From positions 124,001-188,000 of the forward strand of contig NZ_SOBE01000003.1 in NCBI RefSeq assembly GCF_004364285.1: a DNA stretch of 64,000 nucleotides, in the 5' to 3' direction. A program made the position numbers and the translations under genes. Shown here piece after piece: positions 42,466 through 50,533 of this stretch. The notes under the pieces were generated by a model, which was given only the letters and a program-made list of their open reading frames with translations, was not told where the DNA came from and searched no databases. The DNA is from Frigoribacterium sp. PhB116 (GTDB taxonomy: Bacteria > Actinomycetota > Actinomycetes > Actinomycetales > Microbacteriaceae). Every line of letters begins with the position of its first letter. Within the stretch, counting starts at the first letter, position 1.

Positions 42466-43949
42466 CGGAGGCCCGTCCTGCTCGCGACCGATCGGGGGTC
42501 GCGCGAGAAGACGTCGAGGAGGAAGTCCTCCTCGACGTGGCCGACGACGCGCGTCAGGCCCGCGTCGCGGGCCCAGGCGGCGAGCGCCTCGTGCACCTCG
42601 TCGCCGCCCTGCGCGAAGTCGTCGGCACCGTGCCGCCAGTGGCAGGCGACGAGCGAGCCGCCCGGCGCGAGCACGCGGTCGACGTCGACGAGCAGCGCTC
42701 CGAGCGCCTCGGGAGACAGGTAGTAGCCGACCTCGCCGAGCACGACGAGGTCGAGCGCGTGGTCGCCCCGGGGCAGTCCGGCCGAGACGTCGGCGACCTC
42801 CACGCGCACGTGCGGCTGGGCGGCCAAGCGCTCGCGGGCCCGCCCGACGGCGACCGACGAGACGTCGACGGCGAGCACGGAGTCCGCACGCAGGGCGAGC
42901 TGCTCGGTGACGACGCCGATCGAGCAGCCGATCTCGAGCACCCGGCCGAGGCGCTCGTCGGGCAGGGAGGCGAGCACGAGGGCGCGCTTGCGGCGCTCGT
43001 ACCAGCGCGTCGTGACTCCCCAGGGGTCGTCTCGGCGCGCGTGCGTCGCGTCGAACGACGGCGCGAGCGTGTCGGCGGGCACGGAAGCGGGCGCGGGCTC
43101 GGGCGCGGGCGCCTCGACGAAGACCTCCGCGCCGCCGACGAAGTGCTCGACGAAGTCGGGCCGCAGCACGGCCTCGTCGCCGGGCCGGTCGCTCAGCGGC
43201 AGCACCTGCGAGGAGTACCGGACGAGCGCCCGCTGCTTCGCGAGGCCCACCTCCTCGTCGCCGTCGACGCGCACGAGCGCGTCCCACGGCACGTCGGGGT
43301 GGTCGGGCCCGCCCCAGTGCCACATCCAGATCGGGTACTCGAGGAGGCGGGCGTCCGGCAGCGCGGACCCGTCGCCTCCCACGAGCTCCGCCGCGACCTC
43401 GCCGAGCACCCGGTGGTCGCGGTGGCCGTCGCCCCGCCACGGAGCGAGGACGAGGACGGGCCGGCGCTCCGCGAGCAGATCGGCGAGCTGGCGGCGGACG
43501 ACGTCGCGGGCCTCGCGGAGACCGCCGTCGGCGACGCCGAGGGCGACCAGCTCGATCGGCGCGCCCAGGCCCGCGGGGTCGACGAGCTCGTCGAGCGCGG
43601 CGCGGGCCTCGGCCAGGCGCAGTTCGCGGAGCGACCCGGCCGGTGTCGACGTCGAGCGCGGGTGCGACGCCGCCCCGTCGGTGACGACGACGACCGTCAC
43701 GGCGCGTCCCTGCCGCACGAGCTGCGCGATCAGGGATCCGGCGCCCAGGGTCTCGTCGTCGGGGTGCGCGGCGAGGACCACCACCGGGCCGGAGGCGCCG
43801 ACCAGGTCGAACGCGCCGGGCGCGTCCGGCTCGGCGACGGCGGGCACGATCGCGGGGTCGAGGGGACGCGGAGCAGGCAGCGTCGCCCAGCGCGGGTCGG
43901 AGCGCCAGGTCGCCACGGAGGTGCCGGGCTCGCGGGCGTCGAAGCTCAC
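42462..43949 (-). CDS. Bifunctional PIG-L deacetylase / SAM-dependent methyltransferase
   Basis: 495 residues in two domains. Residues about 50-230 are a PIG-L (LmbE) deacetylase: VVLAAHPDDETLGAGSLIA holds the HPDDE zinc motif, and HRDHRVLGE supplies the further His. Residues about 320-470 are a class I methyltransferase: VLEIGCSIGVVTEQLALRA (motif I) and LDLVVLGEVGYYLS (nodulation-NodS-like). PIG-L enzymes remove acetyl groups from N-acetyl sugars, as in mycothiol synthesis. The fusion is coupled by GTGA/ATGA overlaps to the acyl-CoA dehydrogenase upstream and glycosyltransferase downstream. The pathway is unknown to me. Confidence 0.87.
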   Translation of the reverse strand: MSFDAREPGTSVATWRSDPRWATLPAPRPLDPAIVPAVAEPDAPGAFDLVGASGPVVVLAAHPDDETLGAGSLIAQLVRQGRAVTVVVVTDGAASHPRSTSTPAGSLRELRLAEARAALDELVDPAGLGAPIELVALGVADGGLREARDVVRRQLADLLAERRPVLVLAPWRGDGHRDHRVLGEVAAELVGGDGSALPDARLLEYPIWMWHWGGPDHPDVPWDALVRVDGDEEVGLAKQRALVRYSSQVLPLSDRPGDEAVLRPDFVEHFVGGAEVFVEAPAPEPAPASVPADTLAPSFDATHARRDDPWGVTTRWYERRKRALVLASLPDERLGRVLEIGCSIGVVTEQLALRADSVLAVDVSSVAVGRARERLAAQPHVRVEVADVSAGLPRGDHALDLVVLGEVGYYLSPEALGALLVDVDRVLAPGGSLVACHWRHGADDFAQGGDEVHEALAAWARDAGLTRVVGHVEEDFLLDVFSRDPRSVASRTGLR

Positions 43950-45214
43950 CACGGGGCGATCCCCGCAGTGCCCGTGCTGCCCGTGCGGGCGCCGGCGACG
44001 GTTCCGCCGACGTCGGCGGGTCGTCGAGGTGACGCTCCGGGGGCGTCCGGCGCCGCGGGACCCCCGGGGAGCGTCACATCGTCGGCCGCAGGCAGGGCGG
44101 CGGCAGCAGACGCAGCCGCAGCCGCAGACACAGCCGCGACGGCAGCGTCGCGCACGGCGCCGCCGAGCGACGCGTCGTCCTTCGACGCGTGCCGCTGCCG
44201 CAGGTACAGCTCGAGGTCGGCCACGCGCTTGGCGTGCTCCGGGTCGGAGGCGAGCGGCGCCGGGCCGAGCGCTCCGCCGACGGCGGCGAGCACGTCCTCG
44301 GCCGCGTGGGCGACGGTCGCGCGCGTCCTCTTCGCCAGGAGCCGCGCCTCCTGCCCGACCGCTCGGCCGGAGTCGACGGCGACGGCCGCCTCCTCCAGTG
44401 CGCGACGTGCGTCGCCGAGGCGTTCGTCGACGACGCCGAGCGCCCGGAGCAGCCACGGGTCGGGGTCGCGGGCGACCGCGGACCTCAGCAGGGTACCGGC
44501 CACGCCGACCGCGCCGCCGTACCAGCAGGCGGCGACGGCGATGCCGCCCCACTCGAAGCCGGGGCGGCGGAGGTACCAGCCAGGCTCACCGACGGGTGTC
44601 GCCGGCACGGACGCGAACGTCACGGGCCCCGACGGGATCTCGACCAGGCCGCGCGCGTGCCAGGCGCCGGGCACGACCTCGACACCGGGCTGGCGGAGGT
44701 CGACGGCGAACAAGCGGCGCTCGTCGCCGACCCAGGCGGTGACGAGCGCGCCGTCGAGCACGCCCGCGAGCGAGCACCACGGCTTGGTGCCGGTGAGCGT
44801 CCAGGAGGTACGGTCGTCTCCCGCACCTGCGGCGGTCACCGAGCCGGCGGTCGCCGCGGGCTCCGCCACGAGCTTCGCGCCCGGGCCCTCGGCCGCGAAG
44901 ACGCCCCAGGTGAACCGGTCCGCCGAGGAGGCGCGGGTCGGCAGCACCACCGTGCCCGCCTCCCGCGCCTGGTCGAGGATCGCGGTCGCGTCGAGGTGCG
45001 GCTCGACCGCCCGCGCCGCTCCGACGTCGTGGGCCGCGAGGGTCGCGAGGGCCAGCCACAGGTCGGCGGTCGAGCCGGCCCCGGGAACGGGTGCCGCGCC
45101 TCCTCGACGGGTCAGGTCGGCGGCGAGCCCGAGGGAGCCGGCCACCGAGCGCGGCAGGCGAGCGCGGACGACAGCCGTGGCCGACCGGGGGTCGACCTCG
45201 TGGGAGAGGAACAT
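43946..45214 (-). CDS. Acyl-CoA dehydrogenase-like protein
   Basis: 422 residues of acyl-CoA dehydrogenase fold. RTSWTLTGTKPWCSLAGVLDGAL is the central FAD-contact region (here SWTLTGTKPWCS), followed by VGEPGWYLRRPGFEWGGIAV. The C-terminal helical part is followed by 60 residues of Ala/Pro/Gly. The usual catalytic Glu is not readable. It starts the operon with the PIG-L-methyltransferase and glycosyltransferase. On the minus strand TAGATT (45221-45226) lies 6 bp before the ATG, a leaderless arrangement. A role in modifying an acyl chain or amine of a shared product is inference. Confidence 0.82.
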   Translation of the reverse strand: MFLSHEVDPRSATAVVRARLPRSVAGSLGLAADLTRRGGAAPVPGAGSTADLWLALATLAAHDVGAARAVEPHLDATAILDQAREAGTVVLPTRASSADRFTWGVFAAEGPGAKLVAEPAATAGSVTAAGAGDDRTSWTLTGTKPWCSLAGVLDGALVTAWVGDERRLFAVDLRQPGVEVVPGAWHARGLVEIPSGPVTFASVPATPVGEPGWYLRRPGFEWGGIAVAACWYGGAVGVAGTLLRSAVARDPDPWLLRALGVVDERLGDARRALEEAAVAVDSGRAVGQEARLLAKRTRATVAHAAEDVLAAVGGALGPAPLASDPEHAKRVADLELYLRQRHASKDDASLGGAVRDAAVAAVSAAAAASAAAALPAADDVTLPGGPAAPDAPGASPRRPADVGGTVAGARTGSTGTAGIAPW

Positions 45215-45305
45215 CCGTCGAATCTACGGCGCTGCCGCCGTGCTCGTTCACGGAGGAGGGGCCCGCGGCTGCTCCGTTCGCCCTGCGACCGAGTTCCGGG
45301 CAGCG

Positions 45306-46019
45306 CTAGAGCGTCAGGCGGCGCTCGACGAGCTGCACGGCGACCTCGACCAGCTTGAGCCGCCGACTGCGGGCGTGCTGACGGATGAGCACGAACGCCT
45401 CGTCCGTGCTCACGCCGCGCACGTGCGCGACGACGCCCTTGGCCTGCTCGATCACGACGCGGGTGTCGAGCGCGCCCTGCAGCTGCTCCTGCACGACCGC
45501 GCTCTCGCGCAGCGTGCGTTCCTGCAGGATCCCGATCGTCGCGACGTCGGCGAGCGCCTGCCCGACCCTCACGTCGCGCTCGTTGAGGGCGCCCACGGAG
45601 GTGCGCAGCAGGTTGAGGGTGCCGATGACCGTCCCTCGGAGACGGAGCGGCACGGCGTGCACCGATCGGAAGCCCTGCTCACGGGCGACGGCGGCGAACT
45701 CCGGCCAGCGCCCCTGGTCGACGGCGACGTCGGGCAGCGAGACGGGCTCCGCCGTGGTGAAGCACGTCCAGCACGGGCCGGAGCGAGCGTCCAGCTGCAT
45801 CGTCTCGACGAGGGTGCTCGCCTCGCTGGTCGACGCGACCACGTCGAGGTCGCCGTCCTCGTCGGCGAGCAGGATGCCCGCCTCCTGGACGTCCAGGACG
45901 GACCGGCAGGTCTCGACGAGCGTCTGCAGCAGCTCGATGACGTCGAACCCGGCGACGAGGCTGTCGGCCAGGGTGGCGAAGGCGTCGACGAGGACGGCCT
46001 CGCGGCCCGCCTCGCTCAC
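45306..46019 (-). CDS. GAF and ANTAR domain protein
   Basis: 237 residues. A GAF domain (about 15-165) with VQEAGILLADEDGDL, SGPCWTCFTT and HAVPLRLRGTVIGTLNLLR precedes an ANTAR domain (about 180-235), with VIEQAKGVVAHVRGVSTDEAF and IRQHARSRRLKLVEVA. ANTAR binds tandem hairpins in nascent RNA and prevents termination; GAF senses a small molecule or redox signal. The Cys in SGPCWTC is typical of such actinobacterial proteins. Its GTG start overlaps the stop of a second GAF-ANTAR gene (GTGA). Confidence 0.87.
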   Translation of the reverse strand: MSEAGREAVLVDAFATLADSLVAGFDVIELLQTLVETCRSVLDVQEAGILLADEDGDLDVVASTSEASTLVETMQLDARSGPCWTCFTTAEPVSLPDVAVDQGRWPEFAAVAREQGFRSVHAVPLRLRGTVIGTLNLLRTSVGALNERDVRVGQALADVATIGILQERTLRESAVVQEQLQGALDTRVVIEQAKGVVAHVRGVSTDEAFVLIRQHARSRRLKLVEVAVQLVERRLTL

Positions 46020-46717
46020 CACTCCTGCTCCCGCTCGTCGGGGCGGGGGTCGTCCGGGGCGGCGGCGAAGCTCACGCGTCCCTCGAGGACGGCGTCGGCG
46101 ATGTCGGTCATCGACACGCCCTCGGCGAAGGCGCGGCCCTGGAGCAGCAGCTCGGCGTCCTCCACCGAGACGTCGGCCTGGGCGAGCACCATGCCGGTCG
46201 CCTGGTGGACGCGACGGCGGGAGTACTTGTCGACCCGCACCTCCTCGGCCTGGTCGTCGGCCACGTCGCGCACGGCACGGCGCAGGAGGTGACGGCTGAG
46301 GTCGTCGGCCAGCGCGGAGGCGCGGCGCGCGCTCGCGTCGGGGAGCTCGCCCGGACGGTCGCACCACAGGTCCATCGCACCGAGGGCGAGCGGGCCGAGC
46401 AGGAGCGGGAACGCGAAGAGGGCCTCGACGCCCTCGTGGTCGAGCAGGGCACGCGAGAAGGCCGGCCAGGAGCGCCGCGGGGCGAGCCGGAGGCTGCCCT
46501 CGAGCACGGGACGCCTCTCGGCGACGGCGTCCCAGCAGGGCCCCTCGCCGAGGTCGAACTGGAGCTCGTCCAGTCGCGCCGCCGTCGGGTCGCTCGCCGA
46601 CACCGTCTCGGTGCGGAGCAGCTCGCCCATCGTCGACACGGAGACGCCGGTCACGGGCAGGGACGCGAGCAGGCTGCCGGCCAGGTCCGTGTCGTCCACG
46701 GGAGTGAGGTCGTCCAT
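46016..46717 (-). CDS. GAF and ANTAR domain protein (paralogue)
   Basis: 233 residues. GAF-like region with LQFDLGEGPCWDAVAERRPV, FAFPLLLGPLALGAMDLWCD; ANTAR (about 155-215) with VHQATGMVLAQADVSVEDAE and GRAFAEGVSMTDIADAVL. The same GPCW motif as in its neighbour suggests a duplication, now diverged. On the minus strand TAACCT (46725-46730) precedes the ATG by 7 bp, so the pair is probably transcribed as a leaderless mRNA. No kinase partner is present. The two could form a heterodimer. Confidence 0.85.
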   Translation of the reverse strand: MDDLTPVDDTDLAGSLLASLPVTGVSVSTMGELLRTETVSASDPTAARLDELQFDLGEGPCWDAVAERRPVLEGSLRLAPRRSWPAFSRALLDHEGVEALFAFPLLLGPLALGAMDLWCDRPGELPDASARRASALADDLSRHLLRRAVRDVADDQAEEVRVDKYSRRRVHQATGMVLAQADVSVEDAELLLQGRAFAEGVSMTDIADAVLEGRVSFAAAPDDPRPDEREQEW

Positions 46718-46857
46718 GGATGTGAGGTTACCCGGCCCCCTGGCGCGGGAGCGCACGTCGTGCGACGCTTGTCGGAGACGTGTGAGACCCCTGGACCTCG
46801 GGCCCGACGCGATCGTGCCGCCACTCCCTCGGCGGCCAGCGACGAGACGAGAGAACC

Positions 46858-47124
46858 ATGGCATCCACCTTCCTGGCCGTCGGCCGCCACGAGTACCGCC
46901 TGGCGGCGGACGCCGACGTGTCCGCCCTCAAGGGGCGGGTGCTCGACGCCGTCGCGACGGGCGCCTCCTTCGTCGACGTCCCGACCGCCGACCGGGGCGT
47001 CCTCGCGGTGCTCGTGCGCCCGGGCGACCACGTGGCCGTCGGGACCATCGACGACGTCGAGCTCGACCCCGACGCGTGGTCCGACCTCGTCATCGCGGTC
47101 GACCTGGAGGACTGGGCGCGCTAG
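46858..47124 (+). CDS. Hypothetical small protein
   Basis: 88 residues, soluble, acidic (about 15 Asp/Glu). It begins MASTFLAVGRHEYRLAADAD and has a repeated beta pattern (FVDVPTADRGVLAVLVRPGD, VAVGTIDDVELDPDAW). No family is recognised. It is divergent from the GAF-ANTAR pair, 140 bp apart, and may be regulated with it. The reading frame has typical high-GC third-position bias. Confidence 0.65.
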   Translation: MASTFLAVGRHEYRLAADADVSALKGRVLDAVATGASFVDVPTADRGVLAVLVRPGDHVAVGTIDDVELDPDAWSDLVIAVDLEDWAR

Positions 47125-47175
47125 CCGGCCTGGCGGGCCGGCTGCGAGCTGCCCGGGTGCACGACCGCCCGTCGC

Positions 47176-48129
47176 TCAGAGCAGGACGGTGCTGCTGCGG
47201 AAGGACCCCGGCGACGTCCCGACCTGCCACACGACCGTCAGGCCGCGGGGTGCCCCGTCGGTCGAGGCCGAGCCCACGGGGATCGTGAACTCGCGGCCCG
47301 AGCCGGCCGAGACGGGCTCGTCCACGGGGGTCTCCACCCCGTCGACGAACGCGAACAGGCCGTTCGGGTACCCGACCGTCGAGGGCCCGGTCGCGTCCGC
47401 CGAGGCCGGCGACGCGAACGAGAGGGAGGCGGGCGCCGAGTCGTCGAAGGGGGCGGCACCCGCGTCCGCGGTCGCGGCGACGTCCTCGGCGCCAACGGCC
47501 GGGTTCGTCCACTCGTAGACCGAGTCGCCGGTCGAGGGGACGCCGGCGTCGTCGATGCGGAGGCCCGCCGACGACTCGCGGACGATCCACGCGTCGGCCT
47601 CGGCCTCGGTCGTCGCGCTGACGACGGTGACGACGTCCTCGAAGGCCTTCGTCTCCTCGAAGGTCGCCGCGGCGAGCTGCCCGGCCGCCTCCGGAGTGAC
47701 GGTCCCGTCCCGTCCGAACAGCGAGGCGAACTGCTGCTCGGACGGGTAGAAGGCCTGCGCCTCGGGCGTGAGCAGGGCCCAGGCGGCGGCCGCGTCGCCG
47801 GCCGCGGCCGCGTCGAGGTACTCGCGGACGAGCTCGACCGCGGGCGAGGCGGCCGAGGTCGCCGACGCGGAGGGGACGGGGTCGAGGGCGGAGGTGACGG
47901 TCACCGTCGGGGTCGTGCCCTCGGCCTCGGCGGAGGTGCAGCCGGCCGTGGCCCCGAGCACCGCGACGGCGAGTGCGGCGCCGGTCAGGGTCGCGCGGGC
48001 CGACGGCGTGCGGGACAGGCGCGTGCGGGGTGACGGCGTGCGGGGTGACGGGGCGCTGGGTGACGGGGTGCTGGCGAGGGTCGCGCGGGCTGGGGTCCGG
48101 TTCGTGAGAGCTGCTCGTGTCGATCGCAT
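47176..48129 (-). CDS. Exported lipoprotein, NTF2-like, hypothetical
   Basis: 317 residues. A lipobox is visible in AVAVLGATAGC (about residues 54-64), followed by an Ala/Thr/Ser linker and a domain with VREYLDAAAAGDAAAAWALL, the pattern of NTF2-like/DUF4878 proteins. The protein is probably lipid-anchored outside the membrane. The N-terminus before the signal peptide is 45 residues of repeats (SPSAPSPRTPSPRTRLSRTP), odd for a lipoprotein, so the true start may lie further in. No catalytic residues can be seen. Confidence 0.75.
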   Translation of the reverse strand: MRSTRAALTNRTPARATLASTPSPSAPSPRTPSPRTRLSRTPSARATLTGAALAVAVLGATAGCTSAEAEGTTPTVTVTSALDPVPSASATSAASPAVELVREYLDAAAAGDAAAAWALLTPEAQAFYPSEQQFASLFGRDGTVTPEAAGQLAAATFEETKAFEDVVTVVSATTEAEADAWIVRESSAGLRIDDAGVPSTGDSVYEWTNPAVGAEDVAATADAGAAPFDDSAPASLSFASPASADATGPSTVGYPNGLFAFVDGVETPVDEPVSAGSGREFTIPVGSASTDGAPRGLTVVWQVGTSPGSFRSSTVLL

Positions 48130-48209
48130 GAGGCGGACGGTAGGCGAGGCGGACGGAGACCGACCGCGACTCCCAGGGGACCGTGACCCGCCCCTCCTCG
48201 TGCCCGACC

Positions 48210-48740
48210 TCAGCGGAACGACGCCGCGACCCCGTTGCGGTGGTAGTCGAAGACGATGCTCGTGCGGGTCGAGGCGACCGACGGCTGGGCGGAGAGGTGG
48301 TCGACCACGAAGGTGCGGATCTCGCTCGAGTCTGCCACGGCGATGTGCACGATGAAGTCGTCGTGCCCGCCGAGGAAGAACACCTGCAGCACCTGCGGCA
48401 GGCTCCGCACGGCCTCCGAGAAGGCGGTGATGGCGGCCTGCCGCGACCCCGGCCGCAGGGTCACGCCGACGATCGCCTGCAGCGGCAGCCCGAGGCTCCG
48501 CTGGTCGATGCTCGTCAGGAACCCCGTCACCACCCCGCGGTCGATCAGCGAGCGCAGCCGCACGTGCGCGGTCGAGGGCGCGACGCCCACCGCCGCGGCG
48601 AGCGCGGCGTTCGAGATGCGCGCGTCCGTCCCGAGCACGTCGAGGAGGCGCAGGTCGAGCTCGTCGAGCGGGCCGGGGGCACGAAGATCGTTCGGCCCTG
48701 CACTCGCGGGGACGTCTTCTCTCGGGTCGGATGCAGCCAT
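48210..48740 (-). CDS. Lrp/AsnC-family regulator of alanine dehydrogenase
   Basis: 176 residues. The N-terminal helix-turn-helix (about 27-75) has LDELDLRLLDVLGTDARISN and VAPSTAHVRLRSLIDRGVVTGF (here APSTAHVRLRSLIDRGVV). The C-terminal RAM domain includes AIVGVTLRPGSRQ and VFFLGGHDDFIVHIAV. It is divergent from ald. In actinobacteria this arrangement matches AldR/AdeR, which control ald in response to alanine. A perfect 19-bp inverted repeat lies in the shared promoter. Confidence 0.88.
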   Translation of the reverse strand: MAASDPREDVPASAGPNDLRAPGPLDELDLRLLDVLGTDARISNAALAAAVGVAPSTAHVRLRSLIDRGVVTGFLTSIDQRSLGLPLQAIVGVTLRPGSRQAAITAFSEAVRSLPQVLQVFFLGGHDDFIVHIAVADSSEIRTFVVDHLSAQPSVASTRTSIVFDYHRNGVAASFR

Positions 48741-48744
48741 GGGG

Positions 48745-48763
48745 GCATCTTCGCAGAAGATGC
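48745..48763. promoter_or_regulatory. Probable Lrp/AdeR operator in the ald promoter
   Basis: GCATCTTC-GCA-GAAGATGC, a perfect 8-3-8 palindrome just ahead of the Lrp-type gene and 100 bp before ald. Lrp-family sites commonly have this size and symmetry. Confidence 0.65.
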
Positions 48764-48862
48764 TTCGGTCGAAACAGGTCCGAAACGAACGATCGCCACG
48801 ATCGGGTCACACTGGATGAGCAGGGTCGCGACGAGGCGCTCCTGACGAAGATCGGAGCAATC

Positions 48863-49975
48863 GTGCGCGTCGGAGTCCCCACCGAGATCAAGAACAACGA
48901 GAACCGGGTGGCCCTCACGCCCGCCGGGGCCGACGCCCTGGTGCGCCGGGGCCACGAGGTGCTCGTGCAGGCAGGCGCGGGGCTCGGCTCGCGCATCCAC
49001 GACGAGGACTTCGCCGCCGTCGGCGCGACGATCGTCGCGACCGCCGACGAGGTCTGGGCCGCCGCCGACCTGCTGCTCAAGGTCAAGGAGCCGATCGCGT
49101 CCGAGCACCGCCACCTGCGCGCCGACCAGGTCGTCTTCACCTACCTGCACCTCGCCGCCGACCGGCCCCTGACGGAGGCGCTGGTCGCCTCGGGCACGAC
49201 CGCGATCGCCTACGAGACGGTGCAGCTGCCCGACCGCTCGCTGCCGCTGCTGCAGCCGATGAGCGAGGTGGCAGGGCGCCTGTCGATCACGGTCGGGGCG
49301 TACCACCTGATGCGCGCCTCCGGCGGTCGCGGCACCCTGCTCGGCGGCGTGCCCGGCACGCCGGCCGCGAAGGTCGTCGTGATCGGCGGCGGGGTCGCCG
49401 GCGAGCACGCGGCCGCGAACGCCCTCGGCCTGGGCGCGGACGTGACCGTGGTCGACCTGTCGCTGCCGCGCCTCCGTGCGCTCGAGTCGCGCTTCGACGG
49501 CCGGGTCGCCACGCGGCACTCGTCGCCGTTCGAGATCGCCGCACAGGTGCGCGAGGCCGACCTCGTGATCGGCTCCGTGCTGATCCCGGGGGCGGCGGCG
49601 CCGAAGCTCGTCACCGACGAGATGGTCGCGACGATGAAGCCGGGCGCCGTGCTCGTCGACATCGCGATCGACCAGGGCGGCTGCTTCGAGGGGTCGCGGC
49701 CGACCACCCACGACGACCCCACCTTCGCCGTGCACGACACGGTCTACTACTGCGTCGCGAACATGCCGGGCGCCGTGCCCGAGACGTCGACGCGCGCCCT
49801 GACCAACGCGACGCTGCCGTACGTGGTGGCGGTGGCCGACCAGGGCTGGGAGGCGGCCACGGCGACGGACCCGGCCCTCGCCGCCGGGCTCAACGTCGTC
49901 GCCGGCGCGGTCGTCGCGCCGGGCGTCGCCGCCGCGCTCGGGATGCCGCTCGGGGCGCTGCCCGCGCGGGCCTGA
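48863..49975 (+). CDS. ald: Alanine dehydrogenase
   Basis: 370 residues, the expected length. The N-terminus [20 protein letters not shown] is diagnostic; VKEPIASEH carries the substrate-binding Lys, FTYLHLAA the catalytic His, and [15 protein letters not shown] the NAD-binding loop. It interconverts alanine and pyruvate with ammonia, useful for nitrogen and redox balance. A GTG at 48863 has GGAG 6 bp upstream. It is divergently transcribed from an Lrp-type regulator. A 25-bp perfect palindrome follows as terminator. Confidence 0.95.
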   Translation: MRVGVPTEIKNNENRVALTPAGADALVRRGHEVLVQAGAGLGSRIHDEDFAAVGATIVATADEVWAAADLLLKVKEPIASEHRHLRADQVVFTYLHLAADRPLTEALVASGTTAIAYETVQLPDRSLPLLQPMSEVAGRLSITVGAYHLMRASGGRGTLLGGVPGTPAAKVVVIGGGVAGEHAAANALGLGADVTVVDLSLPRLRALESRFDGRVATRHSSPFEIAAQVREADLVIGSVLIPGAAAPKLVTDEMVATMKPGAVLVDIAIDQGGCFEGSRPTTHDDPTFAVHDTVYYCVANMPGAVPETSTRALTNATLPYVVAVADQGWEAATATDPALAAGLNVVAGAVVAPGVAAALGMPLGALPARA

Positions 49976-50005
49976 CTCTGCCGCCCCGAGTGTGAGCCAC
50001 GCCTC

Positions 50006-50065
50006 GAACCGCGTTCCGAACCATGAACCGCGAAATAACTCGGTTCATGGTTCGGAACGCGGTTC
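50006..50065. terminator. Perfect 25-bp palindrome after ald
   Basis: Arms 50006-50030 and 50041-50065 are complementary at all 25 positions (GAACCGCGTTCCGAACC inward), separated by the 10-nt AT-rich loop CGAAATAACT. Total length is 60 bp, like other palindromes here. Far longer than needed for termination. Confidence 0.8.
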
Positions 50066-50141
50066 TTCAGGGGCTGAGGCCGGCGTCGAGGAGGGCAGGG
50101 GCGAGCGTCCAGGAGGCGGGACCGACGACACGCCGGAGCGG

Positions 50142-50171
50142 TTGCGCGAGCCGATCCGGCCTGCCTACACT
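50142..50171 (+). promoter_or_regulatory. Promoter of the LexA-boxed small gene
   Basis: TTGCGC (50142-50147) and TACACT (50166-50171) are spaced by 18 bp. The LexA box starts 10 bp after the -10, at the expected transcription start. Confidence 0.5.
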
Positions 50172-50181
50172 CGCCTCCTGT

Positions 50182-50197
50182 TCGAACACGTGTTCGA
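50182..50197. promoter_or_regulatory. LexA (SOS) box
   Basis: TCGAACACGTGTTCGA is a perfect 16-bp palindrome and fits the actinobacterial SOS box TCGAAC-N4-GTTCGA exactly. It covers the region just after the -10 element and ends 16 bp before the ATG at 50214. LexA bound here would block transcription until DNA damage. I saw no other such box in the window. Confidence 0.8.
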
Positions 50198-50213
50198 GAG
50201 AGAGGCGACCCCG

Positions 50214-50486
50214 ATGAACATCTCCACGACCCGATCGGCCGTCGCGCTCTGGTTCGTCGACGGCACGCCCGACCGGCTCGTGCACGACGGCACCCGGTGG
50301 CGCGTGACGGACACCCCGACCGAGATGTGGCACGAGCCGGCCTTCGTGCCCGCGCTCATCACGCACCCGCCACAGCAGTTCGTGGGGTGGCGGTTCCAGG
50401 CCACCGACGGCGTCGGCACGACGCACATGTTCGAGGTGCTCCGCGACGGCGCGGGGCAGTGGGTGCTCGGCCGCGTCTACGACTAA
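50214..50486 (+). CDS. Small SOS-regulated protein, DUF6504-like
   Basis: 90 residues. The order of motifs (a short lead, DRLVHDGTRWRVTDTPTEMW, then HPPQQFVGWRFQATDGVGT and FEVLRDGAGQWVLGRVYD) resembles the C-terminal part of DUF6504, small proteins found beside imuB and dnaE2 in actinobacteria. That resemblance is from memory and not certain. Here it stands alone, without a Y-family polymerase nearby. A perfect LexA box and a promoter lie just upstream. It is probably part of the DNA damage response. Confidence 0.65.
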   Translation: MNISTTRSAVALWFVDGTPDRLVHDGTRWRVTDTPTEMWHEPAFVPALITHPPQQFVGWRFQATDGVGTTHMFEVLRDGAGQWVLGRVYD

Positions 50487-50533
50487 GGACCGATCACCGT
50501 CGAGCGCGTCGCCCGGTCAGGCCGAGCCCAGCG

